Positions 1-7,964 are shown, numbered from the stretch's first letter. The stretch: 64,000 nt of DNA from Ciceribacter sp. L1K22 (GCF_017599385.1 NZ_JAGFPK010000001.1:622177-686176), one strand, 5' to 3'. Numbers and translations are program-made. The notes: generated by a model not told the origin, from the sequence alone.

Positions 1-245
1 TTTCCGCCTAAGGCAGCGGCGAGTTTCTTCATGCTGACCTCGCGGTGGGAGGGCACGACAACGCAGACCGGCTTTCCGTCGAGTTCAGCCATCAGCGTCT
101 TCAAGACGCGATGCGGGGCCTCCCCGATCGCCTCGGCGGCCTGAAGTCCGATCCGCTCTGCCGTCGGATCATACTCGTAGACGTGCGTCGTAAACGCGAT
201 GCCGGCTTTCTCCAGAAACTGCGTCGCCCGCGTCGTCTTCGCCAT
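1..245 (-). CDS. ybaK: YbaK/EbsC family aminoacyl-tRNA deacylase (partial)
   Basis: Reads leftward from an ATG at 245 and runs off the window edge, so only the first 81 residues are visible. The N-terminus (MAKTTRATQFLEKAGI, then THVYEYDP) and the segment HRVLKTLMAELDGKPVCVVVP match YbaK-type Cys-tRNA(Pro) deacylases, which hydrolyse mischarged Cys-tRNA(Pro) in the cytoplasm. The lysine in RVLKTL aligns with the family's catalytic lysine. The gene begins 4 bases after the stop of the ArsC-like gene, so the two are probably cotranscribed. The missing C-terminus prevents a subgroup check against ProX or EbsC. Confidence 0.85.
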   Translation of the reverse strand, partial: MAKTTRATQFLEKAGIAFTTHVYEYDPTAERIGLQAAEAIGEAPHRVLKTLMAELDGKPVCVVVPSHREVSMKKLAAALGG

Positions 246-249
246 GGTG

Positions 250-600
250 TCAGCCCTGAAGCTCGGCTGCGTAGAGCTCGGGCTTGAAGCCGACCAGAAG
301 CCGACCCGCGCCTTTGAGGACAGGTCGCTTGATCATCGAAGGCTGGGTCAGCATCAGTTCGATGGCTTTGGCCTCGCTGATGTCGGCCCTTGCCTCTTCC
401 GGCAATTTGCGGAAGGTCGTGCCGGCACGATTGAGCAGGGCCTCCCAACCGACCTCCTTGACCCAGTTCTCAAGCTCGGACCGATCCAGACCGGCTGACT
501 TGTAGTCGTGGAAGGCGTGGGAGTGGCCATGGTCGTCCAGCCAGAGCCTTGCCTTCTTCATGGTGTCGCAGTTCTTGATCCCGTAGATTGTCAGCGTCAT
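250..600 (-). CDS. ArsC/Spx-family reductase-like protein (YffB type)
   Basis: 116 residues. It begins MTLTIYGIKNCDTMKKA and contains the stretches FHDYKSAGLD, GWEALLNRAGTTFRKL and MIKRPVL, which follow E. coli YffB closely over its full length. The family has a thioredoxin-like fold related to arsenate reductase. A single N-terminal cysteine (Cys11) is present without a CXXC partner, as in YffB; the physiological substrate of this subgroup is not established. The next gene (YbaK-like) starts 4 bases downstream, suggesting an operon. The ATG at 600 gives the usual family N-terminus, and upstream in-frame sequence is not conserved in style. Confidence 0.88.
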   Translation of the reverse strand: MTLTIYGIKNCDTMKKARLWLDDHGHSHAFHDYKSAGLDRSELENWVKEVGWEALLNRAGTTFRKLPEEARADISEAKAIELMLTQPSMIKRPVLKGAGRLLVGFKPELYAAELQG

Positions 601-811
601 GAAAACCCCGTTTTGCGATCTCCCTGACTTACCCACGGGTCGCCACATTCGCAAGCGGCTCCATGGCTGATCCGGTTGCTCTGCTGCCGTAGCGGTACTC
701 CGCCAACAGAATTTGGGATTTGTGTTCCTGCACGAATAATGCAGTCTGACGCTGGCTGGCGCGGCGCAAGTTTCGGCCCGGACATCAGGGGTTGGCGATG
801 AAGGCAGGTCT

Positions 812-2431
812 TTGAAGAAGTATCTGACACTCGTCCTGGTCATGACGGTGCTGGCGGCGGGAGCCGTGATGACCCTGCTTGCCTGGGACTCCGAGAGACG
901 CGCCACTCGCGCCGCCTTCGATGTGACGAGCGACGAATTCGTCCACCGTGTCGAAAGCCGGCTGCAGCAGCATATGGCGCTGATCACGGCGACCGGCGCG
1001 TTCCTCGAAGCATCGGGAAGCGCGACCACGAGGGCATCGTTCCAGACGTTTGTCCGTGGGCTGAGGCTTGAAACCGACTTCGAGGGTATCCGGGGGATAG
1101 GTATGGCACTTATGGCTCCGGCCTCTCCGGCCGGCGATTCGGCGATCGAGGCGCTTATCCAGCGGAGCCATGATCTTGATCGACCCGTGTGGCCGCAGAC
1201 CGACCAGTTGCAGCGCGCGGTCATCGTGTTGCTGGAGCCGCAGGACGATCGCAACCGCGTGGCTCTCGGCTTCGACATGTTCAGCGAGGGGCGGCGACGC
1301 GAGGCGATGCTGAAAGCGCTGCAAAGCGGCCACATCCGCGGCTCGGCGCCGGTGGAGCTGGTTCAGGAGTATACCAACGAGAAGCAGCTGGGCTTCCTGC
1401 TCTATTTTCCGGTCAACCGCGCCCTCAACTCGCCGGTGTGGCAGGACGAGCCTTCCGGAATGGGTGGTTCAGGCTTTGCCTACGCACCGTTCCGTGCCGG
1501 CGACTTCTTCCGCTCCGTGCTCAAGAGCTTTCCAGACGGCTTTATCGAGGTCGAGGTCAGCGACACGGCGGGCGACGTTGCGGAAGTCCTGTTCCGCACG
1601 CCGGGCTTTTCCGAGGGGATATCGGATGCGGTGATGACCCGTTACGTGGTCGCTGCCGGACGCGAATGGACCCTGAGCGTTTATCCCGGTCCATCCTATC
1701 TCGTCACTCCGCATGTCTACACTGCGCTGATTGCCTTCATATCGGTGTTGCTCACGGTAACGCTGGCGATGGCGATGCGCTGGCAGGCGCGGGCGATGGC
1801 GGCGGTGGAGGCGCTGAACGCCGTTTCGCAGCGGACCATCGGTGAAAAGGATCTGATGCTGCAGGAGATGAAGCATCGCATCAAGAACTCCATCACCCGC
1901 ATCCTCGCCATGGCGCGCCAGACAGCGGCGCACTCGGCGTCCCTGGAGGATTTCACGGCCTCGTTCTTCGCCCGCCTTCAGGCCATGGCCAATGCGCAGG
2001 AAATGCTCACCAGATCGCGCTGGCAGAGGGCCGATCTTCGCGCGCTTCTCGAAACCGAGTTGAAACAGGTCTTCGGAGAGCAGAACGCAGGCGCCTTGCT
2101 GGAAGGCCCTCCCGTGGAACTTACCGAAGCAGCGACCCAGGCGCTCGGACTGACGTTTCATGAACTGGCGACCAATGCCCTGAAATATGGGGACTACGAC
2201 ACCGGCGCCGGCACGTTGTCGGTCCGCTGGAGGATCGAGAGACACGACGATCGTTCGTGGCTGCGGCTCGATTGGCAAGAAGCGACCCGGATCGACACGA
2301 GCAAGATCACAAAGGCGGGCTTTGGCACGCGGCTGATCGACGCCAGTATCAGGCTCGAACTGGGCGGCGTGATAGAGCGTGATATTGCCGGTGACGGTCT
2401 TCGGATCCGCATCGAGATCCCGCTGACTTAA
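812..2431 (+). CDS. Membrane sensor kinase with CHASE domain, HWE family
   Basis: 539 residues. TM helix at about 5-25, extracytoplasmic CHASE-like region about 75-240, second TM about 302-322, then an HWE-type kinase core. The phospho-acceptor is His355 in EMKHRIKN. The N box HELATNALKYG is followed by LDWQEA, whose W-x-E is the HWE hallmark. It probably senses a small extracellular ligand and passes phosphate to a stand-alone receiver. No partner regulator is adjacent; PhyR, 1.4 kb downstream, is a plausible target because HWE kinases often feed it, but that is inference. The start is a TTG at 812 after AAGGCAGG; an ATG at 798 hits a stop after five codons, and the internal ATG at 842 would cut into the first TM helix. 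Confidence 0.85.
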   Translation: MKKYLTLVLVMTVLAAGAVMTLLAWDSERRATRAAFDVTSDEFVHRVESRLQQHMALITATGAFLEASGSATTRASFQTFVRGLRLETDFEGIRGIGMALMAPASPAGDSAIEALIQRSHDLDRPVWPQTDQLQRAVIVLLEPQDDRNRVALGFDMFSEGRRREAMLKALQSGHIRGSAPVELVQEYTNEKQLGFLLYFPVNRALNSPVWQDEPSGMGGSGFAYAPFRAGDFFRSVLKSFPDGFIEVEVSDTAGDVAEVLFRTPGFSEGISDAVMTRYVVAAGREWTLSVYPGPSYLVTPHVYTALIAFISVLLTVTLAMAMRWQARAMAAVEALNAVSQRTIGEKDLMLQEMKHRIKNSITRILAMARQTAAHSASLEDFTASFFARLQAMANAQEMLTRSRWQRADLRALLETELKQVFGEQNAGALLEGPPVELTEAATQALGLTFHELATNALKYGDYDTGAGTLSVRWRIERHDDRSWLRLDWQEATRIDTSKITKAGFGTRLIDASIRLELGGVIERDIAGDGLRIRIEIPLT

Positions 2432-2471
2432 AAAATCGCAGAATCCGCGATGCGAGTGGAACCAGAAGCCG

Positions 2472-2601
2472 ACCTCCACGTTTGAGAGGTGGCGAGTGTA
2501 CCCCGCCCAATCTACTCGCCCCGTCCTGCCTCAAGGCAGAAGGGGAGAGGTCGCACGCCCCCAGCGACCTCTCCCGCTCCGGCCTCGAAACACGCGAGGC
2601 C
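2472..2601. repeat. Tandem array of five short hairpins
   Basis: Between the HWE kinase and the DUF883 gene lie five inverted repeats in a row: arms 2472-2476/2486-2490, 2491-2496/2515-2520, 2526-2530/2535-2539, 2543-2554/2564-2575 (12 perfect pairs, 9-base loop) and 2581-2587/2595-2601 (7 perfect pairs). The array ends 3 bases before the -35 element of an EcfG-type promoter. The style resembles the mosaic palindromic elements of rhizobial intergenic regions (RIME type), but I cannot confirm family membership. It could also terminate or stabilise the kinase transcript. Confidence 0.55.
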
Positions 2602-2604
2602 TTA

Positions 2605-2629
2605 GGAACCTTAAGGGAGATGGCTCGTT
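2605..2629 (+). promoter_or_regulatory. EcfG-type stress promoter for the DUF883 operon
   Basis: GGAAC at 2605-2609, 16-base spacer, CGTT at 2626-2629: an exact match to the alphaproteobacterial ECF15/EcfG consensus. The predicted transcription start near 2636 leaves a leader of about 30 bases with a Shine-Dalgarno AAGGGAG at 2654-2660. Confidence 0.8.
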
Positions 2630-2666
2630 TAGGCAGTTATCTTCAGCATCTCAAAGGGAGTCTATG

Positions 2667-2990
2667 ATGGCCGTGGCAAAAGCAGAAAACGACATCGCGA
2701 ACGAAGCGCAGGATTTGGAGCGCGATGTCGATATCGCTACTTCGGACGTAGAGCAGCAGTTGTCCCGACTCCGCGAGGATGTGGCTGGGCTGGTTTCGGC
2801 CCTTGCTGCCTTCGGTGAGCAAAAGGCCGTCGATTATCGTCGAAAAGCTGGAGAACTGGCCGAAGACGCCAAGACTGAGCTTGCCGGCTGGGAAGGCGAT
2901 CTTGAGGAGCGCATCCGCAGCAAGCCGCTTCAATCCATCGCGATTGCCGCGGGAGCTGGTTTCCTTGCAGCGCTTCTGACGAGGCGCTGA
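2667..2990 (+). CDS. DUF883 (ElaB/YqjD-like) membrane-anchored protein
   Basis: 107 residues. An N-terminal charged, coiled-coil-like region (about 15-75, rich in Glu, Asp, Arg) is followed by a C-terminal hydrophobic anchor (SIAIAAGAGFLAALL) and a GG-less RR tail. This is the layout of the ElaB/YqjD/YgaM family, whose E. coli members are stress and stationary-phase proteins tied to the inner membrane and ribosomes. Two adjacent ATGs occur (2664 and 2667); the second has better spacing (6 bases) from AAGGGAG. The next gene begins 6 bases after the stop, so the pair forms an operon. The exact EcfG promoter upstream puts it in the general stress regulon. Confidence 0.82.
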   Translation: MAVAKAENDIANEAQDLERDVDIATSDVEQQLSRLREDVAGLVSALAAFGEQKAVDYRRKAGELAEDAKTELAGWEGDLEERIRSKPLQSIAIAAGAGFLAALLTRR

Positions 2991-2996
2991 GCGGCT

Positions 2997-3437
2997 ATGC
3001 TGTTCCTCGAAAATCTTCTTTTCGGAATTCGTGCTGACGCGGCGTACACAATTCGCCGGCTTAGGCGCACCATACTTTTCGGTGCGATCGCCGCCGTCTT
3101 TTTGCTGACGGCCTACGGGTTTGCGATCTTTGCTCTTGCTGTGGCTCTGGCGCGTGATTTTGGCGTTGTCGGCGCCGCTTTGGCCGTGTCCGGTGGCGCC
3201 ATGGCTTTGGGAGTGGCGATCATTGCCTATGTCTTGGTTGTGAACAGCTTCGAGCGACGCGCTCGTTTGCCAATGTCTGTGCGCCTCAAGATGGCAACGC
3301 AACAGGCGGGTATGGCTGCCGCAGGGACAGCATTGTCCGGTGGGGGGATGTTGGGGTCTCGACCGCTCGTTTCGCTGGCGACGGTGGCAGTTGTGGTTTT
3401 TGCCGGAACGCGGCTAGGACTGTGGTCGAAAAAATAG
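2997..3437 (+). CDS. Putative phage holin superfamily-like membrane protein
   Basis: 146 residues with at least two strong TM helices (about 26-52 and 56-82) and a weaker hydrophobic segment near the C-terminus (about 122-140). Small membrane proteins of this type commonly sit beside DUF883 genes and are annotated as phage-holin-family or DUF1469-like. No enzymatic motif is visible. The start is 6 bases after the DUF883 stop, which argues for cotranscription from the EcfG promoter at 2605. The role is unknown; envelope adaptation under stress is an inference from context only. Confidence 0.7.
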   Translation: MLFLENLLFGIRADAAYTIRRLRRTILFGAIAAVFLLTAYGFAIFALAVALARDFGVVGAALAVSGGAMALGVAIIAYVLVVNSFERRARLPMSVRLKMATQQAGMAAAGTALSGGGMLGSRPLVSLATVAVVVFAGTRLGLWSKK

Positions 3438-3449
3438 TACCGTCAGCCG

Positions 3450-3647
3450 TCAGGTTTCGCGCCGCGCAGCGGCGGCGCGTTCGGCAGCATCAAGTTTTTC
3501 CAGAAGATCCAGGAGCCTGTCAGGTGTGCCTTCTTCGACAATGTCGTCATAGAAGCTCTTGAGCTTCATTGAGATCATCTGGTCGACGGCGTCCTTTTTG
3601 CCGGGTGCGATAGGACCTTTGCCACCCGCCTTTTGCTCCTTTGTCAT
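3450..3647 (-). CDS. nepR: NepR-family anti-sigma factor, paralogue 1
   Basis: 65 residues. The core LKSFYDDIVEEGTPDRLLDLLEKL is the two-helix NepR signature that binds EcfG and is titrated by phosphorylated PhyR. The start at 3647 (ATG, purine-rich AGAGTTGGA upstream) is preferred to an in-frame ATG at 3692, because the EcfG promoter on this strand (3698-3722) predicts transcription from about 3691, too late to use 3692. It is divergent from phyR, the usual GSR arrangement, but it is not next to a sigma factor; that place is taken by a second NepR at 8042. The two paralogues differ outside the core, so they may differ in affinity for EcfG or PhyR. Confidence 0.9.
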   Translation of the reverse strand: MTKEQKAGGKGPIAPGKKDAVDQMISMKLKSFYDDIVEEGTPDRLLDLLEKLDAAERAAAARRET

Positions 3648-3697
3648 TCCAACTCTGCCTTGCCTGTTAGCCCTGGATATAGTGTAGGTCATGCGGT

Positions 3698-3722
3698 AAC
3701 GGGAGCGTTAAAAAAAAGTTCC
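3698..3722 (-). promoter_or_regulatory. EcfG-type promoter for nepR1
   Basis: Read on the minus strand: GGAAC (3722-3718), 16-base spacer, CGTT (3701-3698). The predicted transcription start near 3691 gives a leader of about 44 bases. Its -35 element forms an inverted repeat with the -35 of the phyR promoter (GTTCC, 7 bases, GGAAC; 3718-3734). Confidence 0.8.
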
Positions 3723-3729
3723 GGTGGAT

Positions 3730-3754
3730 GGAACTTTTTTTTCTCTGTAGCATT
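3730..3754 (+). promoter_or_regulatory. EcfG-type promoter for phyR
   Basis: GGAAC at 3730-3734, 16-base spacer, CATT at 3751-3754. The -10 differs from CGTT by one base, exactly as in the nepR2-ecfG promoter at 7965, which supports CATT as a used variant. The predicted start near 3761 leaves about 34 bases to the phyR ATG. Confidence 0.7.
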
Positions 3755-3794
3755 TGTAGGGCATCCATATCTCTGGGCGTTAGGAGAATACTCT

Positions 3795-4589
3795 ATGTCT
3801 TTGACCACCCGCGTCGCGGCTCACCTGCCGTATCTGCGTCGTTATGCTCGTGCTGTGACGGGTTCTCAAACTTCGGGGGATGCATACGTTGCCGCTTGCC
3901 TTGAGGCACTGATCGCGGATCTCTCGGTATTTCCGAACGCGTCCGATGATCGTATCTCTCTATACAAACTGTTTGTATCTATTTTTCAGTCGGCTGACGT
4001 CGAGGTCCGGCCGATCGAATCGCCGTTCGCTTGGGAGCAGCGTGCGGCTGCCAATCTCGCTCTTGTGCCAACTCAGGCGCGTCATGCGTTCCTTCTCGTT
4101 TCCGTCGAGGGATTTTCGCGAGAGGAAGCAGCAGAAGTCCTGAGTGTCTCTCCGCAGGAAATCGACAGCCTTCTGTCGGAAGCCTCCACGGAAATCTCCA
4201 GGCAGGTTGCCACGGACGTGATGATCATCGAGGACGAGCCGCTGATCGCTCTGGATATCGAGCAGATGGTCAGCGATCTCGGGCACAACGTCACGGGTAT
4301 CGCCCGCACGCACACGGAAGCGGTGGAACTCTTTTCTCGCACGAACCCCAAAATGGTTCTAGCCGATATTCAGCTGGCGGACGGCAGCTCCGGCATCGAC
4401 GCCATCAATGACATCTTGCGGGTATCTACCGTTCCTGTCATCTTCATTACGGCTTTCCCGGAACGACTTCTGACGGGCGAGCGACCGGAGCCGGCCTTCC
4501 TTGTGACCAAACCATTCAATCCGGACATGGTGAAGGCTTTGATCAGTCAGGCGCTTTTTTTCAATGATGGTGAGCGCAAGGCTGCCTAG
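3795..4589 (+). CDS. phyR: PhyR general stress response regulator
   Basis: 264 residues, normal for the family. Residues 1-135 are the sigma-factor-like domain (the sigma4-like part includes EGFSREEAAEVLSVSPQEI). Residues 141-255 are a receiver with the acidic pair Glu146/Asp147, phospho-acceptor Asp191 (VLADIQL), Thr219 (FITAF) and Lys239 (TKPF). On phosphorylation PhyR binds NepR through its sigma mimic and frees EcfG. The start ATG at 3795 follows TAGGAG at 3781-3786; longer in-frame translation would read through the promoter. An HWE kinase gene follows 92 bases downstream on the same strand, and nepR1 is divergent, so the partner-switch is complete at this locus together with nepR2-ecfG 3.5 kb away. 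Confidence 0.96.
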   Translation: MSLTTRVAAHLPYLRRYARAVTGSQTSGDAYVAACLEALIADLSVFPNASDDRISLYKLFVSIFQSADVEVRPIESPFAWEQRAAANLALVPTQARHAFLLVSVEGFSREEAAEVLSVSPQEIDSLLSEASTEISRQVATDVMIIEDEPLIALDIEQMVSDLGHNVTGIARTHTEAVELFSRTNPKMVLADIQLADGSSGIDAINDILRVSTVPVIFITAFPERLLTGERPEPAFLVTKPFNPDMVKALISQALFFNDGERKAA

Positions 4590-4616
4590 ATTCCCGCTGT
4601 AGCAGATCAATTTCGG

Positions 4617-4646
4617 CCGAACCGCAATGGCTTCTCCGCGGTTCGG
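4617..4646. repeat. Hairpin between phyR and the HWE kinase
   Basis: A perfect 9-base inverted repeat (arms 4617-4625 and 4638-4646, 12-base loop) lies 28 bases after the phyR stop. No T-run follows, so it is not a classic intrinsic terminator; partial attenuation or mRNA end protection would lower kinase expression relative to PhyR. Confidence 0.5.
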
Positions 4647-4681
4647 AAGGTCGCGCGATCTGTGAACGATGGAGCGAATGT

Positions 4682-5680
4682 GTGGTGCAACGGCTGAAAT
4701 GGCACAAGCAAGGCCTGGCCGACGATACTTTGCTTGAGTTCTTCATCTCGACCCTCGTCGAGATGAAGGCTTCGCTTATCCTCCAGGACACGGATCTCAA
4801 CTATCTGTGTGTTACGGGCCTACCGGAATACTGGACACTCATGCCCGACGATACGCCGAGTGACATATCGGTGTTCGGCGAGGAGCATGGCGTGAAGCTC
4901 GAGGATCTCAAGCGGTCATTGCTAACGACTGGAGAGCAGGCTGAACTCGAGCTGACCATGGCACCGGACATGGTCTTCCAGTTTCGCATCCATACGTTCA
5001 AAACGGCGGACCGCATATACATAGCCACTGTCGTGCTCGATCGAAGCGAGGACTTGCGTCGGGAGAAGCTCCTGCGGGCGCTCCTGCGCGAGGTGAGTCA
5101 TCGCTCAAAGAACCTTCTGGCGATCATTCAGAGCATCGCGGCGCAGACGGCCAGGTATTCCGACAGTCTATCCGGTTTTCTGGAGAAATTCCGCGGGCGG
5201 CTCCATTCCCTGTCGCAATCCCAGGACCTGATCACAGACTCAAGTTGGCGGGGCGCCTATTTCGTGGATCTTCTCCGCCATCAGACGGACAAGTATCTGG
5301 CCGACCAGACCGATATCATCGAGCTGTCCGGTGACGACACCTTGCTGTCGCCCAACGCGTCGCTGCATCTCGGACTCGCTCTCCACGAGCTGATCGTCAA
5401 CGCGGTCATTCACGGCGATATCGTTGGCAGTGGGAAGCGGATCAAGGTTGCGAGTCACAAGATCGACAGGAATGGTGTTCCTCATCTGAGGATCACGTGG
5501 CACGAACCGCGAAGCATCGGTCCCGAAATGGATCCGGATGGTAAACGCGCAATGTCCTTCGGCAGCACCGTGCTGGAGCGCGTTGTTCCCGCGTCCGTCA
5601 ACGGAACGGCCACCTATAGCATCGGTAAGAGCGCCGTCAGCTACGAGCTTGTCTTTCCGCTCGATGAGGCGGCCGAATAG
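4682..5680 (+). CDS. Soluble PAS-like HWE histidine kinase, probable PhyR kinase
   Basis: 332 residues, no TM segment. An N-terminal PAS-like region (about 20-120) precedes the kinase core: phospho-acceptor His140 in REVSHRSKN, N box LHELIVNAVIHG, and ITWHEPRS carrying the W-x-E of the HWE family. Kinases of the HWE/HisKA_2 class are the known phosphodonors of PhyR, and the gene follows phyR directly, so it is the best candidate for the local PhyR kinase; direct phosphotransfer is inferred. The start is GTG at 4682 or 4685, with GATGGAG at 4669-4675 as the ribosome site. The lack of membrane helices implies a cytoplasmic signal. Confidence 0.85.
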   Translation: MVQRLKWHKQGLADDTLLEFFISTLVEMKASLILQDTDLNYLCVTGLPEYWTLMPDDTPSDISVFGEEHGVKLEDLKRSLLTTGEQAELELTMAPDMVFQFRIHTFKTADRIYIATVVLDRSEDLRREKLLRALLREVSHRSKNLLAIIQSIAAQTARYSDSLSGFLEKFRGRLHSLSQSQDLITDSSWRGAYFVDLLRHQTDKYLADQTDIIELSGDDTLLSPNASLHLGLALHELIVNAVIHGDIVGSGKRIKVASHKIDRNGVPHLRITWHEPRSIGPEMDPDGKRAMSFGSTVLERVVPASVNGTATYSIGKSAVSYELVFPLDEAAE

Positions 5681-5694
5681 GCCGTTCAGCCTGG

Positions 5695-5719
5695 GGAACA
5701 ATTCTGATCGCTTGACGTT
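5695..5719 (+). promoter_or_regulatory. EcfG-type promoter for the AI-2E/metallopeptidase operon
   Basis: GGAAC at 5695-5699, 16-base spacer, CGTT at 5716-5719, an exact consensus match. The predicted transcription start near 5726 is about 18 bases before the ATG at 5744. Confidence 0.8.
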
Positions 5720-5743
5720 TTCTGGCAAACGCCGGGGCGGTCA

Positions 5744-6847
5744 ATGGATTTTCGCGCAAATATACAAGGCAGAGGCCCCGCGAGGCGGCTCGACTTGCAG
5801 AACACACTCGCTGTCGCCAGCCAGGTCGCTATGATCGCCCTGGCGCTCATGGCGTTTATTTACACGCTCGACTACGCAAAGGTTATCGTCGCACCCGTGT
5901 TCCTGGGGGTGGTGATTGGGCTCATGTTCTCGCCTGTCGCCACACGGCTGGAGCGGATCGGGCTTCCAAGCTGGTTGTCAGCCCTCATCATCATGGTTCT
6001 TTTCGTTCTGCTGGTGATTGCCGCGGCTGTCGCATTCTCTGTGCCTTTGTCGGCCTGGATCGAGCGCGCTCCGCAGATCTGGGAGGCGCTGAAACTGGAG
6101 ATCGCCAGTTGGCGGGATCTGTTTACATCCGTTGCCGCGTTTCGCCAGCAGTTGACGGAGATCGCCGGGCAGGCGGGCGCGATGACTGTCAACGTCGCTG
6201 ACGAGGGGGCGCTTGGCGGGATGGCGACACTGGCACCGGCCATCGTGGCCCAGACGCTCCTGTTTTTCGTGAGCCTCTACTTTTTCGTGGCGACCAGGCA
6301 GCAATTGCGCGTGGCCATCCTACGGCTCTGCATGACAAGGCGGGTGCGGCTTCGGACCGCCCGCTTCTTTCGTGAGGTCGAATACCTGATCGCCCGATAT
6401 CTGCTCACCATCACGGCCGTCAACATCGCCATGGGCGCTGCGGTGGCGGTGGCGCTCTGGTTGCTCGGCGTGCCGTCACCGCTTCTGTGGGGCAGCCTCG
6501 CCATCGTGCTGAACTACGTGATCTATGTCGGCCCCGCCATCATGGCTCTGATCCTCTTTGGTGTCAGCCTGGCGACAGGGGAGGGAGGACTGGGCGTTCT
6601 CCTGCCGTCGGCCGTCTATCTCTGTATCAACCTTGTCGAATCCGAGTTCGTGACAAATCAGGCCCTGGGCGTCACGATGACTATCAATCCCTTTGCGATT
6701 TTTCTCGCTTTGACGTTCTGGTTATGGCTCTGGGGGCCGATCGGAGGCTTCATCGCGGTGCCGTCGCTACTGATCCTTCAGGCGCTCGTGCGTACCCTTC
6801 TTCCACTTTCGAAAGGCCAACAGGCCAGGACCGGATTTGCCCAATGA
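5744..6847 (+). CDS. AI-2E (PerM/YdiK) family transporter
   Basis: 367 residues. Several TM helices (about 25-75, 80-105, 170-188, 220-270, 275-300, 320-350) surround the central soluble loop typical of the AI-2E/PerM family. The C-terminal half has the usual NPFAIFLALTFWLWLWGPIGG segment. Members export small molecules or act as Na+/H+ antiporters; few are proven AI-2 transporters, so the substrate is unknown. Its stop overlaps the start of the next gene (ATGA, 6844-6847), which implies translational coupling with a metallopeptidase. The exact EcfG promoter upstream makes it a likely GSR output. Confidence 0.88.
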   Translation: MDFRANIQGRGPARRLDLQNTLAVASQVAMIALALMAFIYTLDYAKVIVAPVFLGVVIGLMFSPVATRLERIGLPSWLSALIIMVLFVLLVIAAAVAFSVPLSAWIERAPQIWEALKLEIASWRDLFTSVAAFRQQLTEIAGQAGAMTVNVADEGALGGMATLAPAIVAQTLLFFVSLYFFVATRQQLRVAILRLCMTRRVRLRTARFFREVEYLIARYLLTITAVNIAMGAAVAVALWLLGVPSPLLWGSLAIVLNYVIYVGPAIMALILFGVSLATGEGGLGVLLPSAVYLCINLVESEFVTNQALGVTMTINPFAIFLALTFWLWLWGPIGGFIAVPSLLILQALVRTLLPLSKGQQARTGFAQ

Positions 6848-7923
6848 AACCCTACACCTGCTCAAACTGTGGCAATCTCGTCCATTTTGATAACGAGGTC
6901 TGCGTTCAATGCGGGCTGCGGTTGGGGTATCGCTGCTGGTCGGACGACATGGTCGCCCTCGATCCGGCAGGACAGGTCGCTGTCGACGGTCAGTCTACGG
7001 CGCAGTCCGCTTTTCTGTGTGAGAACGCAGCCCAGGGTGTCTGCAACTGGTTGGTGGAGGATGCAGGAGCCGCACGCCTTTGCCGCGCCTGCCGGCATAA
7101 TGTCGTTATTCCGGACTTGGCCGTTGAAGGCAATGTCGAACGATGGGCCCGCATGGAGCAGGCGAAACGTTACGTCATATACTCGCTCCGAAGATGGGAC
7201 TTGCCGCTGCCGGGACCGGACGACGCAGGCAACCGCCATCTGAGTTTTTCCTTCCTCGCCGACGTGCAAAACCTGGACGGCGGTGTGGAGCCGGTGATGA
7301 CGGGACATGATTCCGGTCACATCACCATCAATGTCGCGGAGGCGGATGACGCGGAGCGCGAGCGAATCCGCACCGAGATGAAAGAGCCTTACCGGACGCT
7401 GGTCGGGCATTTCCGTCATGAACTCGGACATTTCTATTGGGACGTTCTCGTCGACGACGGGGGACGGCTTGAGCAGTTCCGGTCGATCTTCGGTGACGAA
7501 CGACAGGACTATGGCCAAGCGCTAATGGCACACTATGAACATGGCGCGGCAGCCGATTGGCCGAACCGCTTTGTCAGCGCCTATGCCAGTGCCCATCCCT
7601 GGGAGGATTTTGCGGAGACATGGGCGCACTACATTCACATGACCGATGGACTGGAAACCGCCTTGTCCTTCGGACTTCGGCTGACAGTTGGCGCCTCGTT
7701 GTCACAGCCCCGCACCGATGGCAGCTTCGATCCCTACCGCGCCGCAAGCGCAGAAGATCTGACGCGCCGCTGGATCCCTGTCAGCATCGCGCTCAACAGC
7801 ATCAATCGGAGCATGGGCCAGCCGGATGTCTATCCCTTTGTTCTCTCCCCTCCGGTTATAGAGAAGCTGGAGTTCATCCATAGCCTCGTTCAACGGAATG
7901 GTCGTCCCGGTAGCGCGGCTTAA
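6844..7923 (+). CDS. Zinc-ribbon putative zinc metallopeptidase
   Basis: 359 residues. An N-terminal zinc ribbon has two CXXC pairs (CSNCG near residue 5 and CVQCG near 20); further Cys residues occur at about 33, 60, 68, 80 and 83. The catalytic HELGH, in HFRHELGHFYWD near residue 200, is a zincin HEXXH motif, with a downstream acidic segment WEDFAETWAHY that could give the third ligand. This matches the family annotated as putative zinc-binding metallopeptidase, common in proteobacteria and without a defined substrate. There is no signal peptide. Translation is coupled to the permease by an ATGA overlap, and the pair lies behind an EcfG promoter, so a stress role is likely. Confidence 0.82.
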   Translation: MKPYTCSNCGNLVHFDNEVCVQCGLRLGYRCWSDDMVALDPAGQVAVDGQSTAQSAFLCENAAQGVCNWLVEDAGAARLCRACRHNVVIPDLAVEGNVERWARMEQAKRYVIYSLRRWDLPLPGPDDAGNRHLSFSFLADVQNLDGGVEPVMTGHDSGHITINVAEADDAERERIRTEMKEPYRTLVGHFRHELGHFYWDVLVDDGGRLEQFRSIFGDERQDYGQALMAHYEHGAAADWPNRFVSAYASAHPWEDFAETWAHYIHMTDGLETALSFGLRLTVGASLSQPRTDGSFDPYRAASAEDLTRRWIPVSIALNSINRSMGQPDVYPFVLSPPVIEKLEFIHSLVQRNGRPGSAA

Positions 7924-7964
7924 GCGACTGAATTATGGTCTATCGAACAAAATGGCGCCTGTGT

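Noticed and set aside
696-723. GGAAC-like element on the minus strand upstream of the ArsC-like gene
   Set aside because: The spacing to the nearest GTT is off, with no CGTT or CATT at 16-17 bases.
3648-3692. Longer NepR1 starting at the ATG at 3692
   Set aside because: The EcfG promoter predicts transcription from about 3691, and the extra residues do not resemble NepR N-termini.
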